A stretch of DNA of 64,000 nt, taken from NCBI GenBank assembly GCA_947500385.1, contig CANMSA010000005.1, forward strand, positions 124,001 through 188,000. Direction: 5' to 3'. Source of the DNA: an uncultured Flavobacteriaceae bacterium. GTDB taxonomy: Bacteria > Bacteroidota > Bacteroidia > Flavobacteriales > Flavobacteriaceae. Under the pieces are notes generated by a model. The model had not been told where the DNA came from, made no database searches, and worked only from the letters and a program-made list of their open reading frames with translations. The translations under genes were made by a program, and so were the position numbers. Below, in pieces: positions 1 to 8,900 of this stretch. Position 1 is the first letter of the stretch. The number at the start of each line of letters is the position of its first letter.

Positions 1-344
1 AACATATACCATATCACTGCGGTCTTTTTATTGTTATGGCCCGCATCTACCGCCAATACCATGGTTACAGACGACATAATCAAAATAAAGGTCATGAACG
101 CCACATAGTACATCGGGAAATTCCCGTGAAAAAAGGGAACGTGAGTGAACACCTCATCTGCAATGGGCCAAGTTTCAATAAATTTAAACCTCGAAAAACC
201 ATATGCGGCCAAAAAGCCCGAGAATGTCAAAGCATCCGACACCAAGAAAAACCACATCATTAATTTACCATAGCTGGCATTTAGTGGTTTATTACCGCCT
301 CCCCAAACGTTCTCTTCCGAAGCTGTTGTTACCGATGAATCCAT
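1..344 (-). CDS. ctaE: Cytochrome c oxidase subunit III, N-terminal part (cut by window edge)
   Basis: The reading frame starts at ATG 344 and stays open to the window edge, so only about 114 N-terminal residues are visible. The translation begins MDSSVTTASEENVWGGG and continues through a membrane segment containing KLMMWFFLVSDALTFSGF and a second one containing YYVAFMTFILIMSSVTMVLA. These match the first helices of heme-copper oxidase subunit III, an integral membrane subunit that stabilises the catalytic subunit. It lies downstream of a second, shorter subunit III gene in the same direction but has its own strong promoter 29 bases upstream, so it may be transcribed separately. Two adjacent subunit III paralogues are a common Flavobacteria arrangement (family knowledge). 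The C-terminal part is outside the window. Confidence 0.85.
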   Translation of the reverse strand, partial: MDSSVTTASEENVWGGGNKPLNASYGKLMMWFFLVSDALTFSGFLAAYGFSRFKFIETWPIADEVFTHVPFFHGNFPMYYVAFMTFILIMSSVTMVLAVDAGHNNKKTAVIWYM

Positions 345-372
345 AAATTATAAAGTCTGGTTAAAGTTTGTG

Positions 373-401
373 CAAATTTACATTTTTTTCGTGCAAACAA
401 A
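373..401 (-). promoter_or_regulatory. Promoter for the edge ctaE gene
   Basis: Read on the minus strand, TTTG (401-398) is followed after 17 bases by TAAATTTG (380-373). This fits the Bacteroidota consensus TTTG/TTG-N17-23-TAnnTTTG. The -7 box ends 29 bases before the ATG at 344. Confidence 0.65.
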
Positions 402-496
402 AGCTGAATTGTAATCAAAACAGACTTTCATTTAAAATATTATTTCAATAGGTCGCAAATACCCTATTATTTATGTTTTTGTGTCGATTTACCCTT

Positions 497-1078
497 CTAC
501 TTAACGAACGTCATAAACAGCATGAGGTAAATCCATAAAAGGTCTAAAAAATGCCAAAAGGTCGCCCCCAGCGAAAGTCCTAGATATTCCTCTGAAGAAT
601 ATCGCCCTTTCAATTGCTTGTACAGGACCACCGATAATGAGATGATCCCCGCGACCACATGGGCAATATGCACTGCGGCAATCAGAAAAACATAGGACAT
701 CTTTATATTACTGGTGGGGCCTGTGAAATAATACCCGTTGGCAAGCATTTCTTCAAACCCTCGAAACTGTAAAAAAATAAATACAAACCCCAAACCCAAA
801 GTGATAAAGAGCATGGCGGTACATAAGGCTATTTTGTTTTGTTCAATGGCTTTTCTCGCCGTGAAATAGGTAACACTGCTCATGAGTAATACGGCCGTAC
901 TAATCAAAAAAGAATTCGGCAATACCAATTCTGAAATCCAATCCTCACGACTGCTGCTAACAATGTAGGCGCTGGTCCACCCGGCGAATCCCATTAGTAG
1001 GCTCACGATACCAAACCAGAGCATCATTTTCTTGGCCCGGTCTGTCTTGTGCTTTTCGCTTCCCTGAGTTAAATCCAT
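497..1078 (-). CDS. ctaE: Cytochrome c oxidase subunit III family protein (193 aa)
   Basis: A 193-residue integral membrane protein with about five predicted helices. It belongs to heme-copper oxidase subunit III, as judged by the MMLWFGIVSLLMGFAGWTSA first helix, the conserved AAVHIAHVVAGI segment and the C-terminal WHFLDLLWIYLM motif. The length is that of the short, five-helix subunit III. It starts one base after the ctaB stop codon (1080), so the two are almost certainly co-transcribed and translationally coupled. Subunit III helps keep the oxidase active during turnover. The catalytic subunits ctaD and ctaC lie about 31 kb away beside the act genes, so the oxidase genes are split between two loci. 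The subunit III assignment is firm; which paralogue assembles with which oxidase cannot be told. Confidence 0.88.
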   Translation of the reverse strand: MDLTQGSEKHKTDRAKKMMLWFGIVSLLMGFAGWTSAYIVSSSREDWISELVLPNSFLISTAVLLMSSVTYFTARKAIEQNKIALCTAMLFITLGLGFVFIFLQFRGFEEMLANGYYFTGPTSNIKMSYVFLIAAVHIAHVVAGIISLSVVLYKQLKGRYSSEEYLGLSLGATFWHFLDLLWIYLMLFMTFVK

Positions 1079-1079
1079 A

Positions 1080-2054
1080 TCATATCAATTTATCTGCCAC
1101 ATAGACCACTTGCATCAACGTAATGTAACTAACACTGGCCAACATTAACTTCCTGGCCGTAGCATTATCGCGCTTTTCATAGAGGCGAAATGCAAACATC
1201 AGCATGACCATTCCCATTAAAAAAACCACAATTGCGGCCGGAATCGACAGCTGTAGGCTCCCTGTAATCCCAAAAACCGGAATCACGGAGATCAACAACA
1301 TCCATATCGTATACATAATGATCTGCAAAGCGGTCGCCCCGTCTTTTTTCCCCGTAGGGAGCATTTTAAAACCTCCTTTTTTATAATCCTCATCGAGCAT
1401 CCAACCCAGTGCCCAAAAGTGTGGGAACTGCCAAAAAAACTGAATCATGAACAAGGTACCCGGTTCGATACCAAAATCATTGGTAGCGGCCACCCAGCCC
1501 AGCATAAACGGAATAGCTCCCGGAAATGCCCCCACAAACACTGCCAGCGGCGTCTTGGTCTTTAATGGGGTGTACACACTCGTGTATAAAAAAATGGAAA
1601 TAGCACCAAACATGGCGGTTTGTGCATTTAAAAAATAGAGGGCCACGACTCCGACTAACGTAAGCGTAATGGCAATGCCCATTGCTTGGTTCACCGACAT
1701 TCTCCCGGCAGGTATCGGCCTGTTTTTGGTGCGATCCATCAAGGCGTCCAAATCACGTTCGATGACTTGGTTGTAGGCATTTGAAGCTCCTACCATACAA
1801 TACCCGCCAAAAGCCAATAAGGCAACGGAAATCCAGTTAATTTCTTCGGCTCCCAAAAAATAACCCGCTATCGACGAAAACACGACACTAACGGCAAGCC
1901 GTGCTTTGGTAATTTCCTTAAAATCGGAAAAAACCGCGGCAAACGTATTCGTTTTTGCAGTACCTACTGCCGTTTTCATCGCTTCTTTTTTAGGGTCTTT
2001 CAATAAGTTTTGAAAAGAGAAACGACCAAATAGACCCTGCTCTTTTTCGCTCAT
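1080..2054 (-). CDS. ctaB: Protoheme IX farnesyltransferase (heme O synthase)
   Basis: The product transfers a farnesyl group to protoheme IX, making heme O, the precursor of heme A for aa3-type oxidases, in the cytoplasmic membrane. The 324-residue sequence shows the UbiA-family signature with the allylic-diphosphate-binding Asp motif: N95 then D101, D103 and D107 in NQVIERDLDALMDRTKNRP. The family's conserved loop DEDYKKGGFKML lies near residue 220, and about eight to nine hydrophobic helices are visible. The first 40 residues are a hydrophilic extension. It heads a short operon with the subunit III gene and has a clear promoter (2069-2099). It is divergent from the metallo-hydrolase at 2147. 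Identity is secure from the motifs and the oxidase context. Confidence 0.95.
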   Translation of the reverse strand: MSEKEQGLFGRFSFQNLLKDPKKEAMKTAVGTAKTNTFAAVFSDFKEITKARLAVSVVFSSIAGYFLGAEEINWISVALLAFGGYCMVGASNAYNQVIERDLDALMDRTKNRPIPAGRMSVNQAMGIAITLTLVGVVALYFLNAQTAMFGAISIFLYTSVYTPLKTKTPLAVFVGAFPGAIPFMLGWVAATNDFGIEPGTLFMIQFFWQFPHFWALGWMLDEDYKKGGFKMLPTGKKDGATALQIIMYTIWMLLISVIPVFGITGSLQLSIPAAIVVFLMGMVMLMFAFRLYEKRDNATARKLMLASVSYITLMQVVYVADKLI

Positions 2055-2068
2055 TGTTTTGACGGCTG

Positions 2069-2099
2069 CAAAGATAGCCCCCGAACCTTATTTCTGCAA
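2069..2099 (-). promoter_or_regulatory. Promoter of ctaB-ctaE
   Basis: On the minus strand TTG (2099-2097) is followed after 20 bases by TATCTTTG (2076-2069), an exact TAnnTTTG -7 box. It lies 15 bases before the ctaB ATG, giving a very short leader. Confidence 0.65.
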
Positions 2100-2119
2100 C
2101 GAAATGACAAGGTTTATCC

Positions 2120-2127
2120 TATATTTG
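2120..2127 (+). promoter_or_regulatory. Putative -7 box for the MBL-fold hydrolase
   Basis: TATATTTG matches TAnnTTTG and ends 20 bases before ATG 2147. No good TTG is seen 17-23 bases upstream, so only the -7 element is supported. Confidence 0.45.
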
Positions 2128-2146
2128 AGGAAGTAAAGCTCAGATA

Positions 2147-3046
2147 ATGAAAAAACTACAACGCATTTGCCTCTTGGCGCTTGTCTTTTTTTACACCGGA
2201 TCGGTAAGCGCACAGGAGAAAGAAGTGACCATTACCATTGATACCTTATCGCAACAGGTTTATATGCTGACAGGGCAAGGGGGAAATATTGGCATTTACA
2301 TAGGAGAAAAGAAAGTCTTTATGATCGACGACCAATTTGACCGTCTCAGTGACAAGATTAAAACAGCGATCGCCACTTTAACCGATAAACCCATTGCATT
2401 TTTGTTCAATACCCATATGCATGGAGATCACTCCGGTGGAAATGCCCGGTTCAATTCGGAAGGTACTCTTTTAGTAGCGCAGCATAACGTGCGCAACCGC
2501 ATTCAAACGAGACAAAAAGCAAAACTGGACGCCCAAGAAATTTCATTGGAAGACTATGCCAAAATGCTACCCGAGGTGACCTTTTCAGAGGATATTACCT
2601 TTTACGATGGAGACGAGACCATTATGGCTTTTCATGTACACAATGCGCATACCGATGGGGATGCCATGGTATATTTTGCCCAGAACAATGTATTACACAT
2701 GGGAGACACCTACTTTTCCGAACGATACCCCTATATCGACCTAAAGAGCGGCGGAAGCATCGCCGGGTATATCAAGGCGCACAAAAAGGCCCTGATGGTA
2801 ATCGATGATGCTACCAAAATTATTCCCGGGCATGGCAGACCCTCCGATAAGGCCGCCCTTGAAGCGTATGTACAAATGTTGGAAGCAATTAAAGCGAAAG
2901 TAGCGGCGGCAATTGCTGCCGGGAAGTCCTTGGAAGAGGTGAAAACGGATACTGAATTGACAAGCGCTTATGATGCAGATTTTGGCACTGGCTTCATTAG
3001 TCCCGAACGTTTTCGGGAAACCCTCTATAACAGCTTAAAAAAATAA
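2147..3046 (+). CDS. Secreted MBL-fold metallo-hydrolase
   Basis: A 299-residue metallo-beta-lactamase-fold hydrolase with an N-terminal signal peptide (about residues 1-22, ending VSA before QEK), so probably periplasmic. The zinc ligands are all visible: H90, H92, D94 and H95 in NTHMHGDHSGG, H168 in AHTDGD, D187 in HMGDTYF and H229 in PGHG. The overall form resembles class B beta-lactamase-like and quinoprotein-relay-associated MBL proteins. The HxHxDH motif alone does not give the substrate, so calling it an antibiotic-resistance enzyme would be unsupported. It stands alone, divergent from ctaB and convergent with the tonB gene at 3093, with a hairpin between the two stop codons. Confidence 0.85.
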   Translation: MKKLQRICLLALVFFYTGSVSAQEKEVTITIDTLSQQVYMLTGQGGNIGIYIGEKKVFMIDDQFDRLSDKIKTAIATLTDKPIAFLFNTHMHGDHSGGNARFNSEGTLLVAQHNVRNRIQTRQKAKLDAQEISLEDYAKMLPEVTFSEDITFYDGDETIMAFHVHNAHTDGDAMVYFAQNNVLHMGDTYFSERYPYIDLKSGGSIAGYIKAHKKALMVIDDATKIIPGHGRPSDKAALEAYVQMLEAIKAKVAAAIAAGKSLEEVKTDTELTSAYDADFGTGFISPERFRETLYNSLKK

Positions 3047-3047
3047 A

Positions 3048-3074
3048 AACCTGGCACTACCTTAGCACCAGGTT
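3048..3074. terminator. Hairpin between convergent genes
   Basis: AACCTGG (3048-3054) pairs with CCAGGTT (3068-3074), with a further CTA/TAG pairing inside. It lies just after the MBL-fold hydrolase stop and before the tonB stop. A strong T-tract is missing, so termination strength is uncertain. Confidence 0.45.
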
Positions 3075-3092
3075 ATCGGTATCATTTCTCGC

Positions 3093-3902
3093 CTATTGAT
3101 TTAGTTGAAAATTAATCGGGATCGAAAATCCCACCCGCGCAGGTTTACCATTATGCCGGCCGGGTTGCATCCTTGGAAGTCTCCCAATAATCCGTGCTGC
3201 TTCCTTTTCAAAAACCGGAGAAGTACCACGCATCTGAAAGTTGGTAATACGCCCATCCACATCTATTTTAAAAAATACGTTCACTTTTCCTTCGACCCCC
3301 ATTTCTTGTGCCATTTCGGGATAACGAAAGTTCTTTACGATGTGCTTACGCATCTTTCTATTAAAGCAGGCCAAACGATCTTCCTCTGCTACTTTTTCAC
3401 AACCAGGAAAAATGGGAACTTCTTCGACGGCAGCAAGAACTAGGTCTAAAACCTCCTCTTTTTTAGGTGCTTCAAAAGACGCGGTCGCCATCGCCAAATC
3501 CTGACTATTGGCCACCACCGGTTTGTTTTCAAACTCCTTGAGACTCTCGACCGCTGCGTCGTCCTTGACCACTTCGAAGGTAGGGTTGGCGGTTATCGGT
3601 TTTTGTTTTACCGGCTTTTTCACCTTCGGGGCTTCTATAATCAATGCAGCGGGATTGATGAGCATTTTCTCGATCAAAGGCTCCGTATCTATGATTTCAG
3701 GAGGATCCATTGATCTAAATGAAAGTTCCAACGCCCCGTATACCAATAGCATTGAGAGCAAAAGCCCAATTTGGAAACGTACCATACCTCTTTTTCGTAA
3801 ATTTACGCTGTGCTTGTCTTTCCAATGAAAGGTGGGCACGGGCGCTTTGCTGTTGTTCCCATTGCCGTGGGAGCCAACAACAGCTCGTGTTTTTTTGTTC
3901 AT
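3093..3902 (-). CDS. TonB family energy transducer (269 aa)
   Basis: TonB transmits proton-motive force from ExbB/ExbD to outer-membrane TonB-dependent receptors. This protein has a cytoplasmic N-terminus of about 40 residues, one membrane anchor (about 43-61), a periplasmic linker with KKPVKQKP-type Lys/Pro pairs, and a C-terminal TonB domain from about residue 170. The domain contains VPIFPGCE, the RYPEMAQEMGVEGKV strand and the SIPINFQLN end, all typical of Bacteroidota TonB. The CTD closely resembles that of the neighbour at 4091, suggesting an old tandem duplication. Unlike most TonBs, its N-terminus is long and basic. A strong palindromic terminator separates the two genes, so they are probably transcribed separately. 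No exbB or exbD is in the window. Confidence 0.88.
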   Translation of the reverse strand: MNKKTRAVVGSHGNGNNSKAPVPTFHWKDKHSVNLRKRGMVRFQIGLLLSMLLVYGALELSFRSMDPPEIIDTEPLIEKMLINPAALIIEAPKVKKPVKQKPITANPTFEVVKDDAAVESLKEFENKPVVANSQDLAMATASFEAPKKEEVLDLVLAAVEEVPIFPGCEKVAEEDRLACFNRKMRKHIVKNFRYPEMAQEMGVEGKVNVFFKIDVDGRITNFQMRGTSPVFEKEAARIIGRLPRMQPGRHNGKPARVGFSIPINFQLNQ

Positions 3903-3952
3903 ACTGATCTTTTTTAAATTGTTATCAATATGTTAAAACACAAGAAGTGTAC

Positions 3953-3984
3953 CAAAAAAAACCCGGACCTAGGTCCGGGTTTTT
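3953..3984 (-). terminator. Perfect palindromic terminator after the upstream tonB paralogue
   Basis: ACCCGGACCT (3961-3970) pairs perfectly with AGGTCCGGGT (3971-3980), flanked by A- and T-runs that extend the stem. On the minus strand it is followed by a T-run, which fits termination of the 4091-4795 gene. The symmetry would also allow use in the other direction. Confidence 0.8.
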
Positions 3985-4090
3985 AATCGATTCTCAATCT
4001 TTTTTTATCGTTGGGCCGTTCTCATAATTCCGTTGAAAAGAACGTTCTGTTCTCCTTCAACCAACTTGACAGGCCTTGGCTACTTGTTCC

Positions 4091-4795
4091 CTATTGAAGC
4101 TTAAAGGTAATCGGGATGCTGAAAGGTACCCTTACCGCACGACCACGTTGTTTTCCAGGGGTCATTTTCGGAAGCTTTCCAATAATTCTGGCCGCTTCTT
4201 TTTCTAGGTTTTTATCCGGACCTCTCATTCGAATGTTCCCGATACTACCATCTTTCTGGATCACGAACATAACACTCACTCTACCTTGCACACCCATTTC
4301 CTGAGCAATCTCCGGGTAGCGGAAGTTCTTACTAATATGCTTCTGCATCATTTTTTGAAAACAAGACCTTTTGTTGCTCTCCTTTTCACAACCAGGAAAG
4401 ACCGGCACATCCTCGATAACGGCAAAAGGAACATCAACATCCTCATCCATTTCATCTACCTCAACATCATCTACCTCGATTATTTCTTCCTCTTGGCTCG
4501 TTTCCGTTGATTCAATAACCGTTTCCTCTACCTCTTCCTCATCCTCTACTACCTCAATAATTTCAGGGGCAGCTGGTGGCGGTGGCGGTGGCGGTGTTTT
4601 AATTTGCTCTGTCATCGGCACCTCTTCGTCCAAATCATCGTCTACGTTCATAGAGATGTCATAGTTGTTGTCATCGTCATAGGTTTTCCATTCCAATGCC
4701 GCATAAGTAAGAAGCATTACGGAAGCTAGCCCTATCACAAAATAAAGACTACTGTTTCTCCCTACATCCGCTTTCGGATTCTTTTTAACTTGCAT
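4091..4795 (-). CDS. TonB family protein with acidic, polyproline linker (234 aa)
   Basis: A second TonB-type energy transducer. It has a short basic N-terminus, an anchor at about 16-34, then a strongly acidic periplasmic linker with a run of seven prolines (69-75) and many Glu/Asp up to about residue 130. The C-terminal TonB domain has the same VPVFPGCE, RYPEIAQEMGVQGRV and PFSIPITFKLQ elements as its neighbour. Classical TonB linkers are Lys-Pro/Glu-Pro mixed; the excess of acidic residues here is distinctive, although many Bacteroidota paralogues share it. It lies downstream of the vanZ-like gene (53-base gap) in the same direction and is followed by a strong terminator. Which receptors it serves cannot be read from the sequence. 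Confidence 0.87.
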   Translation of the reverse strand: MQVKKNPKADVGRNSSLYFVIGLASVMLLTYAALEWKTYDDDNNYDISMNVDDDLDEEVPMTEQIKTPPPPPPPAAPEIIEVVEDEEEVEETVIESTETSQEEEIIEVDDVEVDEMDEDVDVPFAVIEDVPVFPGCEKESNKRSCFQKMMQKHISKNFRYPEIAQEMGVQGRVSVMFVIQKDGSIGNIRMRGPDKNLEKEAARIIGKLPKMTPGKQRGRAVRVPFSIPITFKLQ

Positions 4796-4848
4796 ATCTC
4801 TGATTTTTAATGATTGCTAATTTAATTAAATATTCCTGAAAAAAACAA

Positions 4849-5253
4849 CTAATACTCCCAATTTAATCGCCCAGGTCGTGAAAACAGACGCCTGATCACG
4901 GTAGCGCCTGCGATAGCACCTACACTATTGGCAAGGGCATCGTACCAATCGCCTTCCCTATCAACCGTTATTTTTGCCTGTAAAACCTCCATGATTATGC
5001 CGTAGATCACCGCCAACACCAACATGAGCAAGATACTTTTCTTCTGATCAAGTTGACCCCGGGTTCGTTCCCTCAAAAAGAAAGATCCCAACACGACCAT
5101 TCCGAAGTAAAAGGTGAAATGGGCTATTTTATCTTTATGGGGAATCGCAACGCTAGAGAGATCCGTTCCTGAAAGGGATCCTAAGCTCAAATAGGTAATG
5201 AAGGCCATCCACCCCAAAAACAATACGGTAAACCGAAGCGAATTACCCACCAA
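4849..5253 (-). CDS. VanZ-like membrane protein
   Basis: A 134-residue membrane protein with three to four helices and the VanZ-family pattern: [12 protein letters not shown] after the first helix, then IIMEVLQ in a helix, then an acidic [14 protein letters not shown] motif. VanZ in enterococci gives low-level teicoplanin resistance, but most family members are of unknown function and this one should not be called a resistance gene. Its start overlaps the end of gcvH by 11 bases, so it is translationally coupled to it. The order sprA-gcvH-vanZ is, as recalled, conserved in Flavobacteria. Confidence 0.8.
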   Translation of the reverse strand: MVGNSLRFTVLFLGWMAFITYLSLGSLSGTDLSSVAIPHKDKIAHFTFYFGMVVLGSFFLRERTRGQLDQKKSILLMLVLAVIYGIIMEVLQAKITVDREGDWYDALANSVGAIAGATVIRRLFSRPGRLNWEY

Positions 5254-5623
5254 TCAATTCTTTGTACCCGTCGGCACTCAAAAGGTCCTCCACTTGCGAG
5301 GGATCGTTCATTTTAATCTTTACCATCCAACCTTCACCATAAGGGTCAGCATTCACTTTTTCCGGTTCATCCTCAAGTGCCTCGTTGAATTCAACAATTT
5401 CTCCGCTTAAGGGCAAAAACAAATCTGAAACGGTCTTTACGGCCTCTACCGTGCCAAAAACCTCTTCCCTATCCAAGGTTTCATCTAAGGTCTCCACTTC
5501 TACATATACAATATCTCCCAGCTCTCCTTGAGCAAAATCGGTAATGCCTACGGTGGCCGTATCGCCTTCTATTAGTACCCATTCATGGTCTTTTGTATAC
5601 TTTAAATCTGCAGGTATATTCAT
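5243..5623 (-). CDS. gcvH: Glycine cleavage system H protein
   Basis: GcvH carries the lipoyl arm that shuttles the aminomethyl group between the P, T and L proteins of glycine cleavage in the cytoplasm. The 126-residue protein starts [16 protein letters not shown] and has the lipoylation site at K63 in [11 protein letters not shown], the usual length and the C-terminal YGEGWMVKI segment. An in-frame ATG exists upstream at 5758, but a consensus promoter (5647-5678) lies between it and 5623 and the extra residues do not fit the family, so 5623 is chosen. The partner genes gcvP and gcvT are not in the window. The 3' end overlaps the vanZ-like gene by 11 bases. sprA lies upstream on the same strand, but gcvH has its own promoter. 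Confidence 0.95.
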   Translation of the reverse strand: MNIPADLKYTKDHEWVLIEGDTATVGITDFAQGELGDIVYVEVETLDETLDREEVFGTVEAVKTVSDLFLPLSGEIVEFNEALEDEPEKVNADPYGEGWMVKIKMNDPSQVEDLLSADGYKELIGG

Positions 5624-5646
5624 TGTGTAACATTTAATTAGTCGAG

Positions 5647-5678
5647 CAAATGTAACTGATTCGAAGAAGGTATTCAAA
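5647..5678 (-). promoter_or_regulatory. Promoter of gcvH-vanZ
   Basis: On the minus strand TTTG (5678-5675), 20 bases, then TACATTTG (5654-5647): a full match to the Bacteroidota consensus. It sits 23 bases before the chosen gcvH ATG and rules out the longer upstream start. The rest of the gap to sprA (5679-5907) shows no gene. Confidence 0.75.
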
Positions 5679-5907
5679 AAAAGTACAAATACAAATTCAA
5701 ACCTCAAATGCAAGTGCTCCTTACCACGCAAAAAGAGGAAAATTCTATTTATTCCCATTCACCCATTACCGGTCAAAGATCCGAACCCTACTTCCCTAAT
5801 CCAAGCAAAGGTTGTGCGAACATTGACTCCGGCATTTTGAACGGGTCTTTTACCTGCATCAACAACCTTGTTATAGTGGTAGTTGATATTTAAATTTGAA
5901 TTCTTCC

Positions 5908-8900
5908 TTAGTTCCCGAAGTTGTAACGTAAGGTAAAACCTGTATTGATGGTCGTTTGCGGGAAGGCGGTGGATACGGCGAACTTTGAGAACGAGTGGTC
6001 ATAGAAAAACAAGGCGTTCAAATTCTTGCTCAAAGCATAATCGGCCGTAAACTTAATGGATAAGAGATTCTGACCAGAAGTAATCTGATTGTTATCGATA
6101 TCGAGGTTTCTGATGATTGTAATATTATCACGCAAGCTTACATCCGCTTTTAGGTTCAAATCGCCTTTAAGCCGTGTTTTTTCGCCCCCGATATTGGTCA
6201 CAAATTGCACATCTTTAATACGGTAGCCCAAGCCTAAGGTATATTCTTTCCCATTAATTTCGGTCATAAGACTGTTATCCAGACTTAAAGACAACGCTCG
6301 GTCGGTTCGTACCTCTGCCAGCACACTTATCGAGTTTTGCATCTCAAAATCGAGTCGCACCAACGGATTAAAGGCATCGGTCAGTACTACATTGTTCAGA
6401 ATTAACTCCGGGAGCAAATCGCCATTTTCAGGATCTACCGGGGCTGCCCCATCTTTGATCAACTGACTGCGTTCCAAATTGGTTTGAAATGAATTGATAC
6501 TGTAGGCCGCACGATAGCCGTGTTGCACCGAGAAACGCTTGAATTTCTTTTTAAACCATTTGTTCTTCATCAAACCGGTATACTTCACATTCCAGTTTGG
6601 GATAGGGATTTTTCGGAAAATATCGAGATTCACCCGATTTACATCCTGACCTGTATAGGCGGCAAAAAAAGCAGGCAATAGCACATCTTGACTGGTTTTC
6701 CCATATTGCTGCGGGAAGCCATCCTCATCCAGGGTTCCCGGGGTCTGCCCACGATCGCTCACTAAGCGATTCGCAATGGTAAGTCTATTTTGTTTGAACT
6801 CCTCGAAGGTACTCGAATCGAACTCGTCACTTTTACCAAAAGCAGTACCGATCATCATGGTCGAAATACTAAAGCTTCCAAAATTATTGGGCGTTAAGCT
6901 TTGATACACGTTGGAATCGGTAAAATCGAGTTCGTAGTTCTCCTGGAAACTATCCGAGAATTGACGATCGGCCACTAAATCAATCGTAAGGTCTTTTATA
7001 GGCTGGGCCGTGGCCGTGATGTTGAGCTGCTTATTAGTTCTTCTGATAAACTGTTCGTTGAAGCCATCAAAACTCGTTAGCCAACCGTTTCGTGCGGCTT
7101 CGAAACGCACATCGGACTGACTTCCGAATACAAACCCGACCGTTGGTCTTGCCGATCCAATAAAACCAACACTTTGCGTGTACCCGGGAAGTACGGTACC
7201 ATTCGTTTCATTGTAGTTCACATTGAGCCGTTTCACCATCGTCACTATATCCACGGCGGTGTTCCATAACCCACTTGTCTTCTTGGGTGTCTTATCGGCC
7301 CCTTCTGCAGGATTTCCGGCCTTGTCCCGTCGAACGGGGGCCCGATTCGCCACTGAACGACCATCGCTCTTTTTGAGTCCGATGAGATCATAAAACTTTT
7401 GCATCGTCATGGAAGCGGTAAGGTTGTGCGTATTTGAATTCTGTACGTTGTTGATAGAAACAATGTTCAGATCTTGACGGTCCACATCGGGATTCTGTTG
7501 TTCGGCAACCGCCAAATTCAAGGCATCCCCTCCGCGTTGCCAATCAAAATTACTGGTGTAGGAATATTGCGCACTTATGAAATCGAGTGCGGGAATCTTC
7601 GCAAACGGAATTTCATAATTCAACTGCATCTGCTGGGAATGTCTATTAGGTTCTCCCAAATCCCAGAAACCGTCCCATAGACTCAATGCCTTGTCTATTT
7701 CGGATTCCGGATTATCGGGATCCTCCAGATAGTTGCGAACGATCCGGTTGTTCGAACCCGTTAGATTTAAGCGCAGTGATTTTGTAAGGCTATAATTCAC
7801 GTTGTATTGCCAATTGAACAGGTAGTTGCGTTGCTGCAGCTCTGGCAAGGATAAAAAGTTTGCAGGGTCTTCGCCTGCGGGAATTACATTCCGGAACGTT
7901 TGTCGATTAAACTGCCGATTGATATCTGAATTAACAGAGACCGTCGTAGGCAACAAACTGAGGTTCAACTCCTTCAGCCATTGCCAATAGCGCCCCCTAA
8001 AGATGGAATCATTTTTAGCAAAGGGCGCCACCTCCAAGGGCTTAAAGCTATGATTATAAACAAAGCCCGCGGTAACGTTTTGGTCGTTCAACTTTTCGAT
8101 TTCGAAATCACGGTGTTCCGTTTCGTTATAGGAGTAGTTAAAGGTGAAATTTTCGATGTCATAGAAATTCGCATCTGCTTCTTCGCTGCGGTTCTTCCGT
8201 ACCCCGATTAAGTTAAAACTGGTTCTTTTGGTATAATCTTCGGCACGTTTTCGAATATTATCGGCATCTTCCTCACTTACTGCGGTATCGATGAGATCTT
8301 CAAGTCGAAGGTCATCAAATTCCGGATCGAATTCAGGGGTGATGAGCTGTTCCGAAATACCGTAGTTAAAGGGCAATTGCACGCCCCACTTAGGCGGAAG
8401 CAACTGGCCTAAATTTAAGTTGGTCACCAAATCATAAGAGGTCGCATCTTCCCGTGAGCGTTCATTGGGCATTTGATCAATGGCACCAAAACCGGAGGTA
8501 CTCGTACTTCCCGTAGCCGTAACGTTGGCAAAATCGGCAATATTGGCATCCATCGCCACCACCGATGCCCAACCTCCTCTATTATCGAGTCCTGCCAAGC
8601 GCAGCTCATTGAACCAGACCTCACCGGCCTGAACTTGTGCGCTTACGTTTTTGACCCCCACCATCATACTTCGTATATTTCCTAGAGACGGGTTTCCTTT
8701 GATTCCTATTCGGAGTCTCCCGGGAGTTCTCGGGTCAAATTCCCCTATAGGTATCACTTCCCCGTTGTCTATTTCATAGTAGCGCAATTCGCTTAAGGGA
8801 ACACCATCTGCCCGTATATTAATCCGCAGCGATTTGATTTTTTTCAAATCGTCTAACGGTATGTCCATCCTATTCTCTTCGGGCCAAACCAAATTTTCAA

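Noticed and set aside
2147-3046. Antibiotic-resistance beta-lactamase
   Set aside because: Only the general zinc-binding motifs are present; the fold has many non-lactamase members.
5243-5758. gcvH starting at 5758
   Set aside because: The extra 45 residues do not fit the family and the promoter lies inside them.
5624-5907. Glycine riboswitch before gcvH
   Set aside because: The consensus promoter lies only 23 bases from the start codon, leaving no room for an aptamer; no paired glycine-aptamer structure was seen.
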